In this document: piece by piece, positions 8,524 to 16,654 of the stretch | Layout: every line of letters begins with the position of its first letter | Position numbering within the stretch: position 1 is the stretch's first letter | Origin: Streptomyces pristinaespiralis | GTDB taxonomy: Bacteria; Actinomycetota; Actinomycetes; Streptomycetales; Streptomycetaceae | Direction of reading: 5' to 3' | DNA length: 64,000 nucleotides | NCBI RefSeq assembly: GCF_001278075.1 | Contig: NZ_CP011340.1 | Span: forward strand, 8,057,501 to 8,121,500 | Position numbers and translations under genes: made by a program | Notes under the pieces: generated by a model | Databases searched by the model: none | What the model was told of the DNA's origin: nothing | The model's input: only the letters and a program-made list of their open reading frames with translations

Positions 8524-9174
8524 TCAACGGCCGTCGGCGTGGCTCCGCAGGATGGTGATCACCTCGTCGTCGTCGACCTGGTCGAACCGCTCGTACCACT
8601 GCCCGACGGCGTAGAACGGCTGTGGCTGGTGCGGGCACAGCACCTCGTCCGCGTCCGCGGCGAGCGCTGCCGCGGCCTCCGGTGAACCCACCGGTACGGC
8701 CAGCATCACCCGGCCGGGCTTCATCTCGCGGACGGCGCGCAGTGCGGCACGGGCGGTGACGCCGGTCGCCAGGCCGTCGTCCACGACGAGGACCGTCCTG
8801 CCCGTCACGTCAGGGGCGGGACGGCCGCCCCGGTACAGGTCCTCCCGGCGGTGCAGCTCCGCACGCTCCCTGGCGACCTGCGGGCTCAGCCTGTCGGCCG
8901 TCAGGTCCAGCATGGCGAGGGCCCGCTCGTCGTAGAGCGGAGGACCCTCACCGGCCAGTGCGCCGACACCGACCTCCGGGTTGTACGGAGCGCCGATCTT
9001 CCGTGCCACGAGGACGTCGAGCGGGGCGCCCAGGGCGCGGGCGACCTCGTCGCCGACCGGTACCCCGCCGCGCGGCAGCGCCAGGACGAACGGGTCGGCC
9101 GGCACTCCCTCGCCGCGCTCGAGGAGCCGGCGTGCCAGATCGCGCCCGGCCTCCCTGCGGTCGTGGAACAACAT
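8524..9174 (-). CDS. Phosphoribosyltransferase family protein
   Basis: 216 residues from ATG 9174. The PRPP-binding signature is Val-Leu-Val-Val-Asp-Asp-Gly-Leu-Ala-Thr-Gly near residues 126-136, and the N-terminal Ala-Leu-Pro-Arg-Gly-Gly-Val-Pro-Val-Gly loop is typical of the predicted phosphoribosyltransferases often found beside universal-stress and dormancy genes in actinobacteria. Base specificity is not evident. It is the last gene of a minus-strand run of stress proteins (DUF3140, DUF6480, DUF5709), 87 bases behind DUF5709, so probably expressed with them. Confidence 0.82.
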   Translation of the reverse strand: MLFHDRREAGRDLARRLLERGEGVPADPFVLALPRGGVPVGDEVARALGAPLDVLVARKIGAPYNPEVGVGALAGEGPPLYDERALAMLDLTADRLSPQVARERAELHRREDLYRGGRPAPDVTGRTVLVVDDGLATGVTARAALRAVREMKPGRVMLAVPVGSPEAAAALAADADEVLCPHQPQPFYAVGQWYERFDQVDDDEVITILRSHADGR

Positions 9175-9261
9175 GCCTTGCTCGCTTCCGCCCCGTGCCC
9201 GGAGCCGCACAGGGCTCGTGTCTGCACGGACGGCGCCGGAGCTGGTCGCATGGACCGGGCC

Positions 9262-9750
9262 CTAGCGCTCGCCCATGTCCTCGTCGTCGGTGACGTGCAT
9301 CGCGGCCTCCTCCGCAGAGGCCGCGCCGCCGTCGATGCCGACATCGCGGGCCACCGTGTCGCTCGGCCGCCGGGGAGCGGGGTCGTCCGCGGCCGTGAGC
9401 CGTCCTGCCCTCGGTCCGCCGGCCTCGTCGTCGACCGGTTCGCCGGCGCCGTCCTCGAGGTCGCCGATGCCGTCGCCACGGGGCGGCTCCACGTCGGGGC
9501 GCTCCTGCGCGAGACGCTGGTCGAGGCTCTCGCCCTCCTGCTGCTCCTCGCCGGTGGTGCCGTACTTGCCGACGCCCAGCGGTCGCTCCGGCGGTGAGTA
9601 GCCCTCCGCCATCGTGTCGTCGAGACCCCGCTCGCCGATGACGTTCTGCATGTCGAGGTCGTCGCTGGGACGGTTCTGCACGTCCGAGTGCTCCGGCTGG
9701 TAGACGTCGTCGCCCCGGGCCTCTTCGTGCTGGGCTGCTTCGTCGGACAT
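9262..9750 (-). CDS. DUF5709 acidic stress-type protein
   Basis: 162 residues, very acidic and hydrophilic, no transmembrane segment. The Asp-Asp-Leu-Asp-Met-Gln-Asn-Val, Gly-Leu-Asp-Asp-Thr-Met-Ala-Glu-Gly-Tyr-Ser-Pro-Pro-Glu-Arg-Pro and Glu-Ser-Leu-Asp-Gln-Arg-Leu-Ala-Gln-Glu blocks are those of DUF5709 proteins, a Streptomyces family of unknown function often seen in osmotic or sigma-B regulons. ATG 9750 has AAAGGGAA 6 bases upstream. The predicted protein is mostly disordered. Confidence 0.8.
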   Translation of the reverse strand: MSDEAAQHEEARGDDVYQPEHSDVQNRPSDDLDMQNVIGERGLDDTMAEGYSPPERPLGVGKYGTTGEEQQEGESLDQRLAQERPDVEPPRGDGIGDLEDGAGEPVDDEAGGPRAGRLTAADDPAPRRPSDTVARDVGIDGGAASAEEAAMHVTDDEDMGER

Positions 9751-9832
9751 CGTGTTCCCTTTCTGCGACGTGGTCGAAGCCATGCGCGGCCACAGGGCAT
9801 GGCGAGGAGGCCCGAAGGTGCCGGACCTCTGC

Positions 9833-10063
9833 TCAGAGGATCATGATCAGCGCGTAGGCCAGGAAGAAGGCGGCGAAGACCACGACGACGAGGCCGATGG
9901 CGATCATCGGGCCCTTCGCCCAGCCGCGCGACAGGTCGGCGGGCGGCCCGGTCTCGGAACCGGTGCTCCCCTCGCCCGGCGGCGTCTCACCGGGGGGCAC
10001 GGTGTTGCCGGGGCGGACTCCTGGAGTGTTCCGCGGGTCAGGATCCGAAGGCTGACTGTTCAT
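9833..10063 (-). CDS. DUF6480 small membrane protein
   Basis: 76 residues: a Pro/Gly/Asp-rich N-terminal half with Asp-Pro-Asp-Pro-Arg-Asn-Thr-Pro-Gly-Val and Pro-Pro-Gly-Glu-Thr-Pro-Pro, followed by one C-terminal transmembrane helix of about 23 residues. This is the layout of DUF6480 proteins of Streptomyces. Function unknown. Lies in the minus-strand stress gene run. Confidence 0.72.
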   Translation of the reverse strand: MNSQPSDPDPRNTPGVRPGNTVPPGETPPGEGSTGSETGPPADLSRGWAKGPMIAIGLVVVVFAAFFLAYALIMIL

Positions 10064-10137
10064 ACCGGGCGAGTGCCCGGAATCCACCGAATCAACATCC
10101 CGGATCGCAGGACCTCGCGCACCGGCCGGGCCGACCG

Positions 10138-10476
10138 TCATCCAGCCTTCAGCGGGTCGTGTCCGAGGCTCATCAGCCGGTGCCTCCGGTGGGTGTCGTC
10201 GGTGGTCCCGGCCGCACCCTGCTCCTGCCGCTCCGCCTCGACCCGGTCCACCACCTCGTACATGATCCGGACGTCCTCGTCGGTGAGGTCGGTGCGGCGC
10301 TTCTGGAGTATCGCCAGGACATGGCGGCCGGTGGCCGGACCGGCCTGGTCGGGCAGCGGCTCGGTGTCCTCCCCGGCATCCTGGACCTGAAGCCAGGCGC
10401 TCAGCTCCTGCGAGGTCATGTTGACCACGCTGTGGAACTCGTCCCAGAGTGCGTCGAGTTCAAGGGCGTTCGTCAT
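10138..10476 (-). CDS. DUF3140 family protein
   Basis: 112 residues beginning at ATG 10476. The N-terminal block Leu-Trp-Asp-Glu-Phe-His-Ser-Val-Val-Asn-Met-Thr and the following Gly-Arg-His-Val-Leu-Ala-Ile-Leu-Gln-Lys-Arg-Arg-Thr-Asp-Leu-Thr match DUF3140, a family related to DNA-binding/stress proteins of unknown role. A sigma-B-like promoter is found on the minus strand at 10586-10611, giving a leader of about 100 bases. Confidence 0.78.
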   Translation of the reverse strand: MTNALELDALWDEFHSVVNMTSQELSAWLQVQDAGEDTEPLPDQAGPATGRHVLAILQKRRTDLTDEDVRIMYEVVDRVEAERQEQGAAGTTDDTHRRHRLMSLGHDPLKAG

Positions 10477-10564
10477 GAGCGGGCCTCCCGGTAGCTGATT
10501 CCAAGGGCTGCATGTACACGCAGACACGGCCGCCGGCGCCCGCCATGGTGACGGCGCACCGCGC

Positions 10565-10611
10565 GAGTACCGCCGGGCCGACCGGGTACCCGGCGTCCAC
10601 CGGCGCGAACC
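10565..10611. promoter_or_regulatory. Divergent sigma-B-type promoters sharing a palindromic -10
   Basis: The octamer GGGTACCC at 10584-10591 gives a -10 on each strand. Plus strand: GAGT at 10565, 15 bases, GGGTAC. Minus strand: GGTT, 16 bases, GGGTAC. Both fit GNNT-N14-16-GGGTAY. The plus promoter would serve UdgX and the minus one DUF3140. Confidence 0.6.
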
Positions 10612-10634
10612 TGCCGGAACGGGAGGCGAGGACG

Positions 10635-11360
10635 GTGGCCGTCGACGTCAACGGGGACAAGGAGGAAGCGGGACAGGGCTACGACGCCGGCCCCTTCGTT
10701 CCACGGCGCGGCGGCCTTCCGGCGCTGCGCAAGGCCGCGGCCGGCTGCGAGGGGTGCCCGCTGTTCCGGAACGCGAGCCGGACGGTGTTCGGTGCGGGCC
10801 CGTCCTCCGCGCGGGTCGTCGTCGTGGGGGAGCAGCCGGGCGACCAGGAGGACCGGCAGGGGGCGCCGTTCGTCGGACCGGCGGGCAGGCTGCTGCGTGA
10901 AGCGCTCGAGGAAGTGGGCATCGAGGAGGAGTCGGCCTACTTCACCAACGCCGTCAAGCATTTCAAGTTCGAACCCGCGGCGCGGGGCAAGCGCCGCATC
11001 CACAAGTCGCCCAGCCTGCGGGAGATGTCGGCGTGCCGGCCGTGGCTGGCCGCCGAACTGCGGGTGATCCAGCCGGAGCTGGTGCTGGCTCTGGGCGCGA
11101 CCGCGGGCAAGGCCCTGCTCGGCGGCTCGTTCCGGATCAGCGAGCAGCGGGGCCTGCTGCTGCCCATGCCGCCCTGGGACGCCCTCGGCCGTACGGCCGT
11201 GTCCGGGGCCGACGGGCTGCCGGCCGAGGAGGCCGCCACGCACGGCTGCGTGGTCGGCACGATCCACCCGTCGGCGGTTCTGCGGGCGGACGACCGCCGC
11301 GCGGCCTACCGGGGCCTCGTCACGGACCTGCGGGTGGCGGCCGACGTGCTCGCTGCGTGA
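10635..11360 (+). CDS. udgX: UdgX-type uracil-DNA binding glycosylase
   Basis: About 241 residues from GTG 10635, chosen because GGGAGG lies 8 bases upstream and the sigma-B-like promoter ends at 10589; the frame is open back to ATG 10512. Family-4 UDG fold with Cys38 and Cys41 as first iron-sulphur ligands, motif 1 Gly-Glu-Gln-Pro-Gly-Asp-Gln-Glu-Asp (65-73) and motif 2 His-Pro-Ser-Ala near the end. The Lys-Arg-Arg-Ile-His insertion (119-123) is the UdgX hallmark; its histidine (His123 here) forms the covalent adduct with uracil-containing DNA in the mycobacterial enzyme. Expected role is trapping or removing uracil in DNA under stress. Confidence 0.9.
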   Translation: MAVDVNGDKEEAGQGYDAGPFVPRRGGLPALRKAAAGCEGCPLFRNASRTVFGAGPSSARVVVVGEQPGDQEDRQGAPFVGPAGRLLREALEEVGIEEESAYFTNAVKHFKFEPAARGKRRIHKSPSLREMSACRPWLAAELRVIQPELVLALGATAGKALLGGSFRISEQRGLLLPMPPWDALGRTAVSGADGLPAEEAATHGCVVGTIHPSAVLRADDRRAAYRGLVTDLRVAADVLAA

Positions 11361-11567
11361 CCTCCGCCGGCGCGTGGCCCGACAGGGCCGAGGCCGCCCG
11401 GCCCCCGGCCCTCGGCCCGCCGACGTCCGGGCCTTGGGCCGCCCGGCCTGCCGCGGCGGGCCGGGCCGGCCGGGCCTGCCCCATGGGGCGGGGGCCGGTG
11501 GTGGATACGATCATGCGTGCCGGCGACGACGGGGCCGGCCACCCCTCTTGTCCCCGAAGGAACCGGC

Positions 11568-12158
11568 ATGTCGGCCAGCGCCGTGCAGAAGACCAGCGAC
11601 CTTGCCCGCACGGTCACGGACGTTCTCCAGCCACGCAACGTGCTGCTTCTCGGGATGCTCGGTATCGGTCTCGCCGCCGCGGGCAGTTGGACCGGCCTGA
11701 TCTGGGGGCTGCTCGGGGCTCTGTGCGCGGGCATCGTGCCCGCCGCGTACATCGAGCGGGAACGCCGCCGTGGCACCTTTGGCGACAGGCACGTCGTCGA
11801 CCGCCGGCAGCGGCCCCCGATCTTCTTCGTGATCCTCGGCTCCATAGGCATCGGCGCCCTGGTGATGGTCCTCGGCGACGCCCCCGTCGGCATCCTCGTC
11901 GCGATGACCGCCCTGTGGGGGATGACCGTCGTCCTCCTCGCCGTGAACACCGTCTGGAAGATCAGCGTCGACTCGGCCGTGGCCTCCGCCGTCACGGCTC
12001 TCCTCTGCGCCGTCCACTCCCCGTGGTGGACCGCCGGGTACGTCCTCGTGGCCGCGGTGTGCTGGTCACGCGTCGCGCTCGGCCACCACTCCGTGGCGCA
12101 GACCGCCGCGGGCGCCGGGCTGGGCGCGGCCACCGCCGCGGCGTTCATGGCCGTGTGA
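11568..12158 (+). CDS. PAP2-like integral membrane protein
   Basis: 196 residues, about five transmembrane helices. The C-terminal Ser-Arg-Val-Ala-Leu-Gly-His-His-Ser-Val-Ala-Gln resembles motif 3 of type 2 phosphatidic acid phosphatases (SRxxxxxHxxxD), with Gln in place of the usual Asp, and Trp-Lys-Ile-Ser-Val-Asp-Ser-Ala a weak motif 2. The canonical motif 1 lysine-arginine set is not obvious, so catalysis is uncertain. ATG 11568 follows GGAACCGGC; located 207 bases behind UdgX. Confidence 0.65.
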   Translation: MSASAVQKTSDLARTVTDVLQPRNVLLLGMLGIGLAAAGSWTGLIWGLLGALCAGIVPAAYIERERRRGTFGDRHVVDRRQRPPIFFVILGSIGIGALVMVLGDAPVGILVAMTALWGMTVVLLAVNTVWKISVDSAVASAVTALLCAVHSPWWTAGYVLVAAVCWSRVALGHHSVAQTAAGAGLGAATAAAFMAV

Positions 12159-12230
12159 GCTCGCGTCCGCCGGACCGGCCTCGTCGAGCCCGATGCGGCA
12201 GCCCGTGGCCCGAGGCCCCGGCGGACCGGG

Positions 12231-13286
12231 TCAGCCTGCCCCGGGAGCCCCGCGTCCGCGCTCGGCGCCCGCCCGCGCCAGGCCGTCACGCCGGTAACGC
12301 TCGACGGCCCGCCGGGTCTCCTCCGCGATCAGGTCCGCGTTGAGCGCGCCTGCCGCGCGGACTCCCGCGGCGGCGGCGCCGATGACCTGATCGGTCACGT
12401 TGGCGACGTTCCCGGCCACCCACACGCCGGGGACGGCGGTCGCACCGGTCGGGTCGGCGGCGACGTGGCTGCCGATCACCACGCCGTTGACCTCCTGCTC
12501 ACTCGCCTCGAGACCCAGCCCGGCCAGGAAGGCGGCGCGGGCGGTGAAGCGGGGCGCGACCACGAGTGCCTGCCGGGCGATCACCTTGCCGCTCTCGAGC
12601 GCCACGCCGCTGAGCCGGTCGTCCGTGACCTGCACGGACGTCACCCGGCCGTCGACGACGGCGATGCCGCGGGCGGCCAACTGCTCGTACTCCTCATCAG
12701 AGGGCTCGGGGCCGGTGTGCAGGAAGAGCGTCACGTCGTCGCTCCACTGCCGCCACATCAGGGCCTGGTGGACGGCCAGGGGGCCGGTCGCCAGAATGCC
12801 GATGGCCTGGTCGCGCACCTCCCAGCCGTGGCAGTAAGGGCAGTGCAGGACCTCGCGGCCCCACCGTTCGACCAGCCCCGGCACCTGGGGAAGCTCGTCG
12901 ACCAGGCCGGTGGTCACGAGCAGCCGGTCGGCCTCGACCGTCGCGCCGCCGTCGAGCACCAGGCGGAACCGCCCGTCCGCGAGCCGCTCGGCGCCGGCGA
13001 CGTTGCCGCGGACGAGCTCGCCGCCGTAGCGGCCCACCTCGGCGCGGCCCGTGGCCAGCAGCTGCGACGGCGCCACGCCCTCCTGGGTCAGGTACGAGTG
13101 GACGTGGCCGGCCGGGGCGTTCCGCGGCCGGCCGGAGTCGATGACGAGCACCGAACGACGGGCCCGGCTCAGCGCCAGGGCCCCGCTGAGACCGGCGGCG
13201 CCACCGCCGACGACCACGACGTCGTAGCGCGGGCGGGCGGGAACGTCGTGGCCGTCGGTGAAGGTCTGAACTGTGTCTGTGGGCAT
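12231..13286 (-). CDS. NAD(P)/FAD-dependent oxidoreductase, thioredoxin-reductase-like
   Basis: 351 residues. FAD dinucleotide fold Val-Val-Gly-Gly-Gly-Ala-Ala-Gly-Leu (25-33), a redox-type Cys-Pro-Tyr-Cys at 149-152 inside His-Cys-Pro-Tyr-Cys-His-Gly-Trp-Glu, and a C-terminal Gly-Val-Trp-Val-Ala-Gly-Asn-Val FAD motif. This matches the small thioredoxin-reductase-like flavoproteins of actinobacteria. The second nucleotide-binding region lacks a clear GxGxxA, so NADPH use is uncertain, as in ferredoxin- or thiol-oxidising relatives. Start ATG 13286; upstream in-frame extension has no binding site. Probably cytosolic redox defence. Confidence 0.82.
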   Translation of the reverse strand: MPTDTVQTFTDGHDVPARPRYDVVVVGGGAAGLSGALALSRARRSVLVIDSGRPRNAPAGHVHSYLTQEGVAPSQLLATGRAEVGRYGGELVRGNVAGAERLADGRFRLVLDGGATVEADRLLVTTGLVDELPQVPGLVERWGREVLHCPYCHGWEVRDQAIGILATGPLAVHQALMWRQWSDDVTLFLHTGPEPSDEEYEQLAARGIAVVDGRVTSVQVTDDRLSGVALESGKVIARQALVVAPRFTARAAFLAGLGLEASEQEVNGVVIGSHVAADPTGATAVPGVWVAGNVANVTDQVIGAAAAGVRAAGALNADLIAEETRRAVERYRRDGLARAGAERGRGAPGAG

Positions 13287-13390
13287 GTGGTGTACCTCCG
13301 TTCGAGGAGATACTGCGCCCGATGCGTGCGGCACCGCAAAGATACTTGCCGAACCGGCAACAAGATCACCCTGGAAGGAGCTCCCCGGGC

Positions 13391-13765
13391 TTATTCCCCG
13401 CGCGGCAGCAGGGGACCGAGCGGGCCGAGATCGATGTTCAGGTCCCCGGGCTCGAGGCCGAACTTGTCGCGCAGGACGTCCATACGGTCCTCGAGCAGCA
13501 TCAGCGTCACGCCGATGCGCTCCTCCTGGTCCTCCGTGAGCTCACCGGTGTCCACACGGCGCAGTGCCTGCCGCTCCATCAGCTGCCTGAGCAGCTCGAC
13601 CACGGTCAGCACCAGCCTGGCGAGGTCCCGCTCCACGGTGTCCGGGTCGAGTTCCACCCGGCGGCGCCGGCTCTCGTCCCCGTTCACCGTTTCCGCCCGG
13701 CCCGCGGTCAGGTCGTCGATCCGCGCGGCGGCGTCTCGCGCGCTCCCGCTCCCGTTCGCGCTCAT
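13391..13765 (-). CDS. gvpK: Gas vesicle protein GvpK
   Basis: 124 residues. Core segment with Val-Glu-Leu-Leu-Arg-Gln-Leu-Met-Glu-Arg-Gln-Ala-Leu-Arg-Arg-Val and Glu-Glu-Arg-Ile-Gly-Val-Thr-Leu-Met is the GvpK signature. GvpK is a minor assembly component. It is the last gene of the operon; its ATG overlaps the gvpS stop by 4 bases (ATGA), so translation is coupled. Confidence 0.92.
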   Translation of the reverse strand: MSANGSGSARDAAARIDDLTAGRAETVNGDESRRRRVELDPDTVERDLARLVLTVVELLRQLMERQALRRVDTGELTEDQEERIGVTLMLLEDRMDVLRDKFGLEPGDLNIDLGPLGPLLPRGE

Positions 13766-13986
13766 CGGTTCTCCTCCAGGTCCGGCCACGGCGAGGGCAC
13801 CCGCGGACCGACCGAACTGATCAGCGCCGACAGATCGATCCTCACCAGGTCCACGTCGGCGATCCGCAAGGTGAGGTCGCCGGTCAGGACCACGCCGCCG
13901 GCGAGGAGCCGGTCCAGCAGGTCGACCAGCGCCAGCTCCCGCCGCGCCGCCGGTGAGGTGTCGTCGACGCGGCCGGTCACCGTCAT
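13762..13986 (-). CDS. gvpS: Gas vesicle protein GvpS (GvpA-like)
   Basis: 74 residues with the GvpA/J fold: Leu-Val-Asp-Leu-Leu-Asp-Arg-Leu-Leu-Ala-Gly-Gly-Val-Val-Leu-Thr-Gly-Asp and Asp-Leu-Val-Arg-Ile-Asp-Leu. Shorter than the shell protein and placed between gvpL and gvpK as in other Streptomyces gvp operons. Four-base overlaps at both ends. Confidence 0.88.
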   Translation of the reverse strand: MTVTGRVDDTSPAARRELALVDLLDRLLAGGVVLTGDLTLRIADVDLVRIDLSALISSVGPRVPSPWPDLEENR

Positions 13987-14780
13987 GCCCCGGCCCGCCC
14001 CTCGTGCGCCTCCTGCCTCACCTGCCGCGGCGGCGCGTCCTGCTGCTCCGAGAGATCCGCGAACGAGTACGGCGCCCAGGGACCGGTCAGTTCCACCCGG
14101 ACACTCGCGTCCCGCGGGGTCAGCCGCTCGACCTGTCCGACGAACGCGTCACTCTCCTCACGCCGCACGAGAAAGGCGGCGTTGAGCACGTTCACACCGG
14201 ACGCCCGCGCGAGTTGACCGCTCTGGGGCCTGTGCAGCCGCTGCCCGTCCGCGCAGCGCGAAAGCTCCGTGTGCAGCTGCCGGGCGAGCGCGTCGGCGCG
14301 GGCCCAGTTCTGCTCACGGGTCTGCCGGCTCCGCATCCGACGGCGGAGGTAGTCGCGGCCGGGCGACGCCGTCCCGTCCCCGCCCCGGGGCGGCGGTCCG
14401 GGGGCCGGTTCCGCCGCGGACGCCCGGTCCGGCTCGGGGTCGGGCTCCGCGTACAGCTTCACGCCCCACTCCACGCGCCCCTCGAGTCTGTCGAGGTTCG
14501 TCGTGAAGCGATTGCGGCCCTCGTCGAGGAGCCGGCGCACCCCGTTCTCGCCGCGGCACACGGTCGCCAGCCGCAGCGGGACCACACCCGTGACCGCGCT
14601 GACGGCGCGGACCACCGACTCGTGCGCGCGGGCCGTCTCCGCCAGCCATTCGAGGTCCTCCAGGCGCCTGCGCAGGGGTGCCTCCTCGAAGTCCTCGGCC
14701 CTCACGTCGCTCACCACGGCGGTCAGGCCGCCGTGCTCGAACGGGCGGGCGACGGCATACACGTAGATCAGCTCGTTCAT
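13983..14780 (-). CDS. gvpL: Gas vesicle protein GvpL (GvpL/GvpF family)
   Basis: 265 residues. The start Glu-Leu-Ile-Tyr-Val-Tyr-Ala-Val-Ala and the C-terminal Val-Glu-Leu-Thr-Gly-Pro-Trp-Ala-Pro-Tyr-Ser-Phe are diagnostic of GvpL/F, an accessory chaperone-like protein of gas vesicle assembly. A Pro/Asp-rich insertion lies around residues 110-135. Placed as second GvpF/L copy between gvpJ and gvpS, with 4-base overlaps on both sides. Confidence 0.92.
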   Translation of the reverse strand: MNELIYVYAVARPFEHGGLTAVVSDVRAEDFEEAPLRRRLEDLEWLAETARAHESVVRAVSAVTGVVPLRLATVCRGENGVRRLLDEGRNRFTTNLDRLEGRVEWGVKLYAEPDPEPDRASAAEPAPGPPPRGGDGTASPGRDYLRRRMRSRQTREQNWARADALARQLHTELSRCADGQRLHRPQSGQLARASGVNVLNAAFLVRREESDAFVGQVERLTPRDASVRVELTGPWAPYSFADLSEQQDAPPRQVRQEAHEGRAGA

Positions 14781-15163
14781 GATGCGTCCCGCTCCCGTCG
14801 ATCGTGCGCGGCAGTCCCGGGCCGCCCGTCCGCCGGCTCCTGGCCGGCCGGCGAGGTCAGGGCCTGCAGTTCTGCCACACGGCCTTCCAACTCGGCGTTC
14901 CTCTGCTCGAGTTCACGACTGCGGGCGCCGGAGGAGAGCCCGGGGTCGTGCTCCCACCAGTCGATGCCCATCTCCTTGGCCTTGTCGACCGAGGCGACGA
15001 TCAGCCGCAGCTTGATGGTGAGCAGCTCGATGTCGAGCAGGTTGATGCGGATGTCACCGGCGATGACGATGCCCTTGTCGAGGACCCTTTCGAGGATGTC
15101 CGCGAGGTCGGTACCGCCGCCGGAGTCGTACGGGCCGGGATGCCGGCCGGTCGCCATGGTCAT
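14777..15163 (-). CDS. gvpJ: Gas vesicle protein GvpJ (GvpA-like)
   Basis: 128 residues. GvpA-type domain at about 15-75 (Leu-Ala-Asp-Ile-Leu-Glu-Arg-Val-Leu-Asp-Lys-Gly-Ile-Val-Ile-Ala-Gly-Asp; Thr-Ile-Lys-Leu-Arg-Leu-Ile-Val-Ala-Ser-Val-Asp), then a short coiled coil rich in Glu/Leu and a hydrophilic tail. Presumed minor shell or nucleation protein. Overlaps gvpG and gvpL by 4 bases each. Confidence 0.9.
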   Translation of the reverse strand: MTMATGRHPGPYDSGGGTDLADILERVLDKGIVIAGDIRINLLDIELLTIKLRLIVASVDKAKEMGIDWWEHDPGLSSGARSRELEQRNAELEGRVAELQALTSPAGQEPADGRPGTAAHDRRERDAS

Positions 15164-15396
15164 CGTGGGCCTCCCTTCGCCGCCAGCCGCTCCAGCAGCT
15201 CGTCCTCGCGCCGGTCGAACTCGGCCTCGTCCATCTCGCCCGCCTCGAACCGTTCGACGAGCTCGGCGAGTTCACGCTGCACGGCGGCGGGGTCGTAGTA
15301 CTGGCGCTCCGCCTCGGCGACCACCTGCCGAAGCACCCACGACGTGCCGCGGACCGGTGCGAGGGGGAGCAGCAGCAGTTCTCCCAGCAGGCCCAT
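15160..15396 (-). CDS. gvpG: Gas vesicle protein GvpG
   Basis: 78 residues, starting Gly-Leu-Leu-Gly-Glu-Leu-Leu-Leu-Leu-Pro-Leu-Ala-Pro-Val-Arg-Gly, followed by an amphipathic helical part with Glu-Met-Asp-Glu-Ala-Glu-Phe-Asp-Arg-Arg-Glu-Asp-Glu-Leu. This is the standard GvpG layout (membrane-skirting N-terminus, charged helix). Sits 3 bases behind gvpF and overlaps gvpJ. Confidence 0.9.
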   Translation of the reverse strand: MGLLGELLLLPLAPVRGTSWVLRQVVAEAERQYYDPAAVQRELAELVERFEAGEMDEAEFDRREDELLERLAAKGGPR

Positions 15397-15399
15397 CGC

Positions 15400-16119
15400 T
15401 CACTCCACGAAGCTGTACGGAGGGAGCGGGCCGTTGACCTGGAGCCGTAGCTGCGGGTTGGCCTGCTGGAACGCCGAGACCGCCGTCAGGAACTCCTCGG
15501 CGCGGTCCCGCTCCACCAGGTACGACACGTTCGCCACCCGGCCGGAACCGTCCGGCGCCGGCGCCGAGTCGACGGCAGCGCCCTCGAGTGCGCGCTGCAC
15601 CTCCGTGCGGTCCAGCTCCTCGCGCTGCCGCACGGCCTCCACGATCAGTTCGCCCAGCCGCATCTTGTCCTGCTGGCTGCCACCGCCGGCGGCCTGCTGG
15701 GCCAGGCCCATGGCGCGCAGTTCGGGGTCGTCGGCGAGGACGCGGTGCAGCACCGCCTCCTCGTCGTGGTCGGCCTTCACGTTGAACTCGTCCTTGCCGT
15801 CGATCGCTTGGAGCCGCTCGAGGTAGTGGTCCTCCCGCTCGGCCAGCACGGCGGCGACCGCCTCGTCGTCGGGTGACATGCCGCCGAACCGCAGGGGCAG
15901 TACGGCTCCGGCCGTGCCCGCCTCGGTGAGGACGTTCTGATGCGCGAGCAGATCGCGGCGCTTGGGCCGCAGTTCCTCGGTCACGTCACTGACCAGGGCG
16001 GCGAGCCGCCCATGGCTCAGCACCCGGACCGGCCGCGGCGGGTCTCCCACGCCGGGGGTGCGGGAGGCGCGTTCCAGGGCGGGGGAGTTGCGGGCGATCC
16101 CGTAGACGTACGTGCTCAC
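15400..16119 (-). CDS. gvpF: Gas vesicle protein GvpF (GvpL/GvpF family)
   Basis: 239 residues. Thr-Tyr-Val-Tyr-Gly-Ile at the start, Val-Leu-Pro-Leu-Arg-Phe-Gly in the first third and [12 protein letters not shown] at the end identify GvpF, which binds GvpA during shell assembly. First of two GvpF/L paralogues in the operon. Overlaps gvpA by 4 bases. Confidence 0.92.
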   Translation of the reverse strand: MSTYVYGIARNSPALERASRTPGVGDPPRPVRVLSHGRLAALVSDVTEELRPKRRDLLAHQNVLTEAGTAGAVLPLRFGGMSPDDEAVAAVLAEREDHYLERLQAIDGKDEFNVKADHDEEAVLHRVLADDPELRAMGLAQQAAGGGSQQDKMRLGELIVEAVRQREELDRTEVQRALEGAAVDSAPAPDGSGRVANVSYLVERDRAEEFLTAVSAFQQANPQLRLQVNGPLPPYSFVE

Positions 16120-16553
16120 TCCTGCTCCTCCTTACGGCGCGAACTGCTGGTGCTCCGCCGTGCCCGGGGCATGGACTCCTTCTCCTCCTCCTCGTCGTCA
16201 CGGCCGCCGCCGAGCGCGTCCGAGATGCTCTGCGCGGCGCCGGCCAGTGCGCCCTTGGACTTGCCGCGGGCGCCGGACTCGGTGATCTCGCCGACGAGCT
16301 CGGGGAGTCCGGGGTCCTTGCTGTTGCCCGATTCGAGGTCGAGCCGGTTGCATGCCTCCGCGAACCGCAGGTAGGTGTCGACGCTCGCCACGACGACCCG
16401 CACATCGATCTTCAGGATCTCGATGCCGACCAGGGACACCCGGACGAAGGCGTCGATCACGAGCCCTCGGTCGAGTATCAGTTCCAGGACGTCGTACAGG
16501 CCGGTGCTGCCACCGCGGCTGCCCGAGCTCTGTTGTGCCGGGACAACGGTCAT
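16116..16553 (-). CDS. gvpA: Gas vesicle structural protein GvpA
   Basis: 145 residues. The conserved shell domain covers about residues 18-75 ([34 protein letters not shown]). It is followed by about 65 extra hydrophilic residues ending in Glu-rich and Arg/Ser-rich stretches. Cyanobacterial and haloarchaeal GvpA is about 70 residues, so this is the long-tailed Streptomyces form. It lies 101 bases behind gvpO. Confidence 0.9.
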   Translation of the reverse strand: MTVVPAQQSSGSRGGSTGLYDVLELILDRGLVIDAFVRVSLVGIEILKIDVRVVVASVDTYLRFAEACNRLDLESGNSKDPGLPELVGEITESGARGKSKGALAGAAQSISDALGGGRDDEEEEKESMPRARRSTSSSRRKEEQE

Positions 16554-16654
16554 TGCTGTATGTCCTCCCTGTGTGAGGCCGTGCGGGAGCGCAGATCCGC
16601 GCCGGCACGGTCATTGAGTGGGTGGAGTGTCGGAGATGGGCCGGGTGCCCGGCC

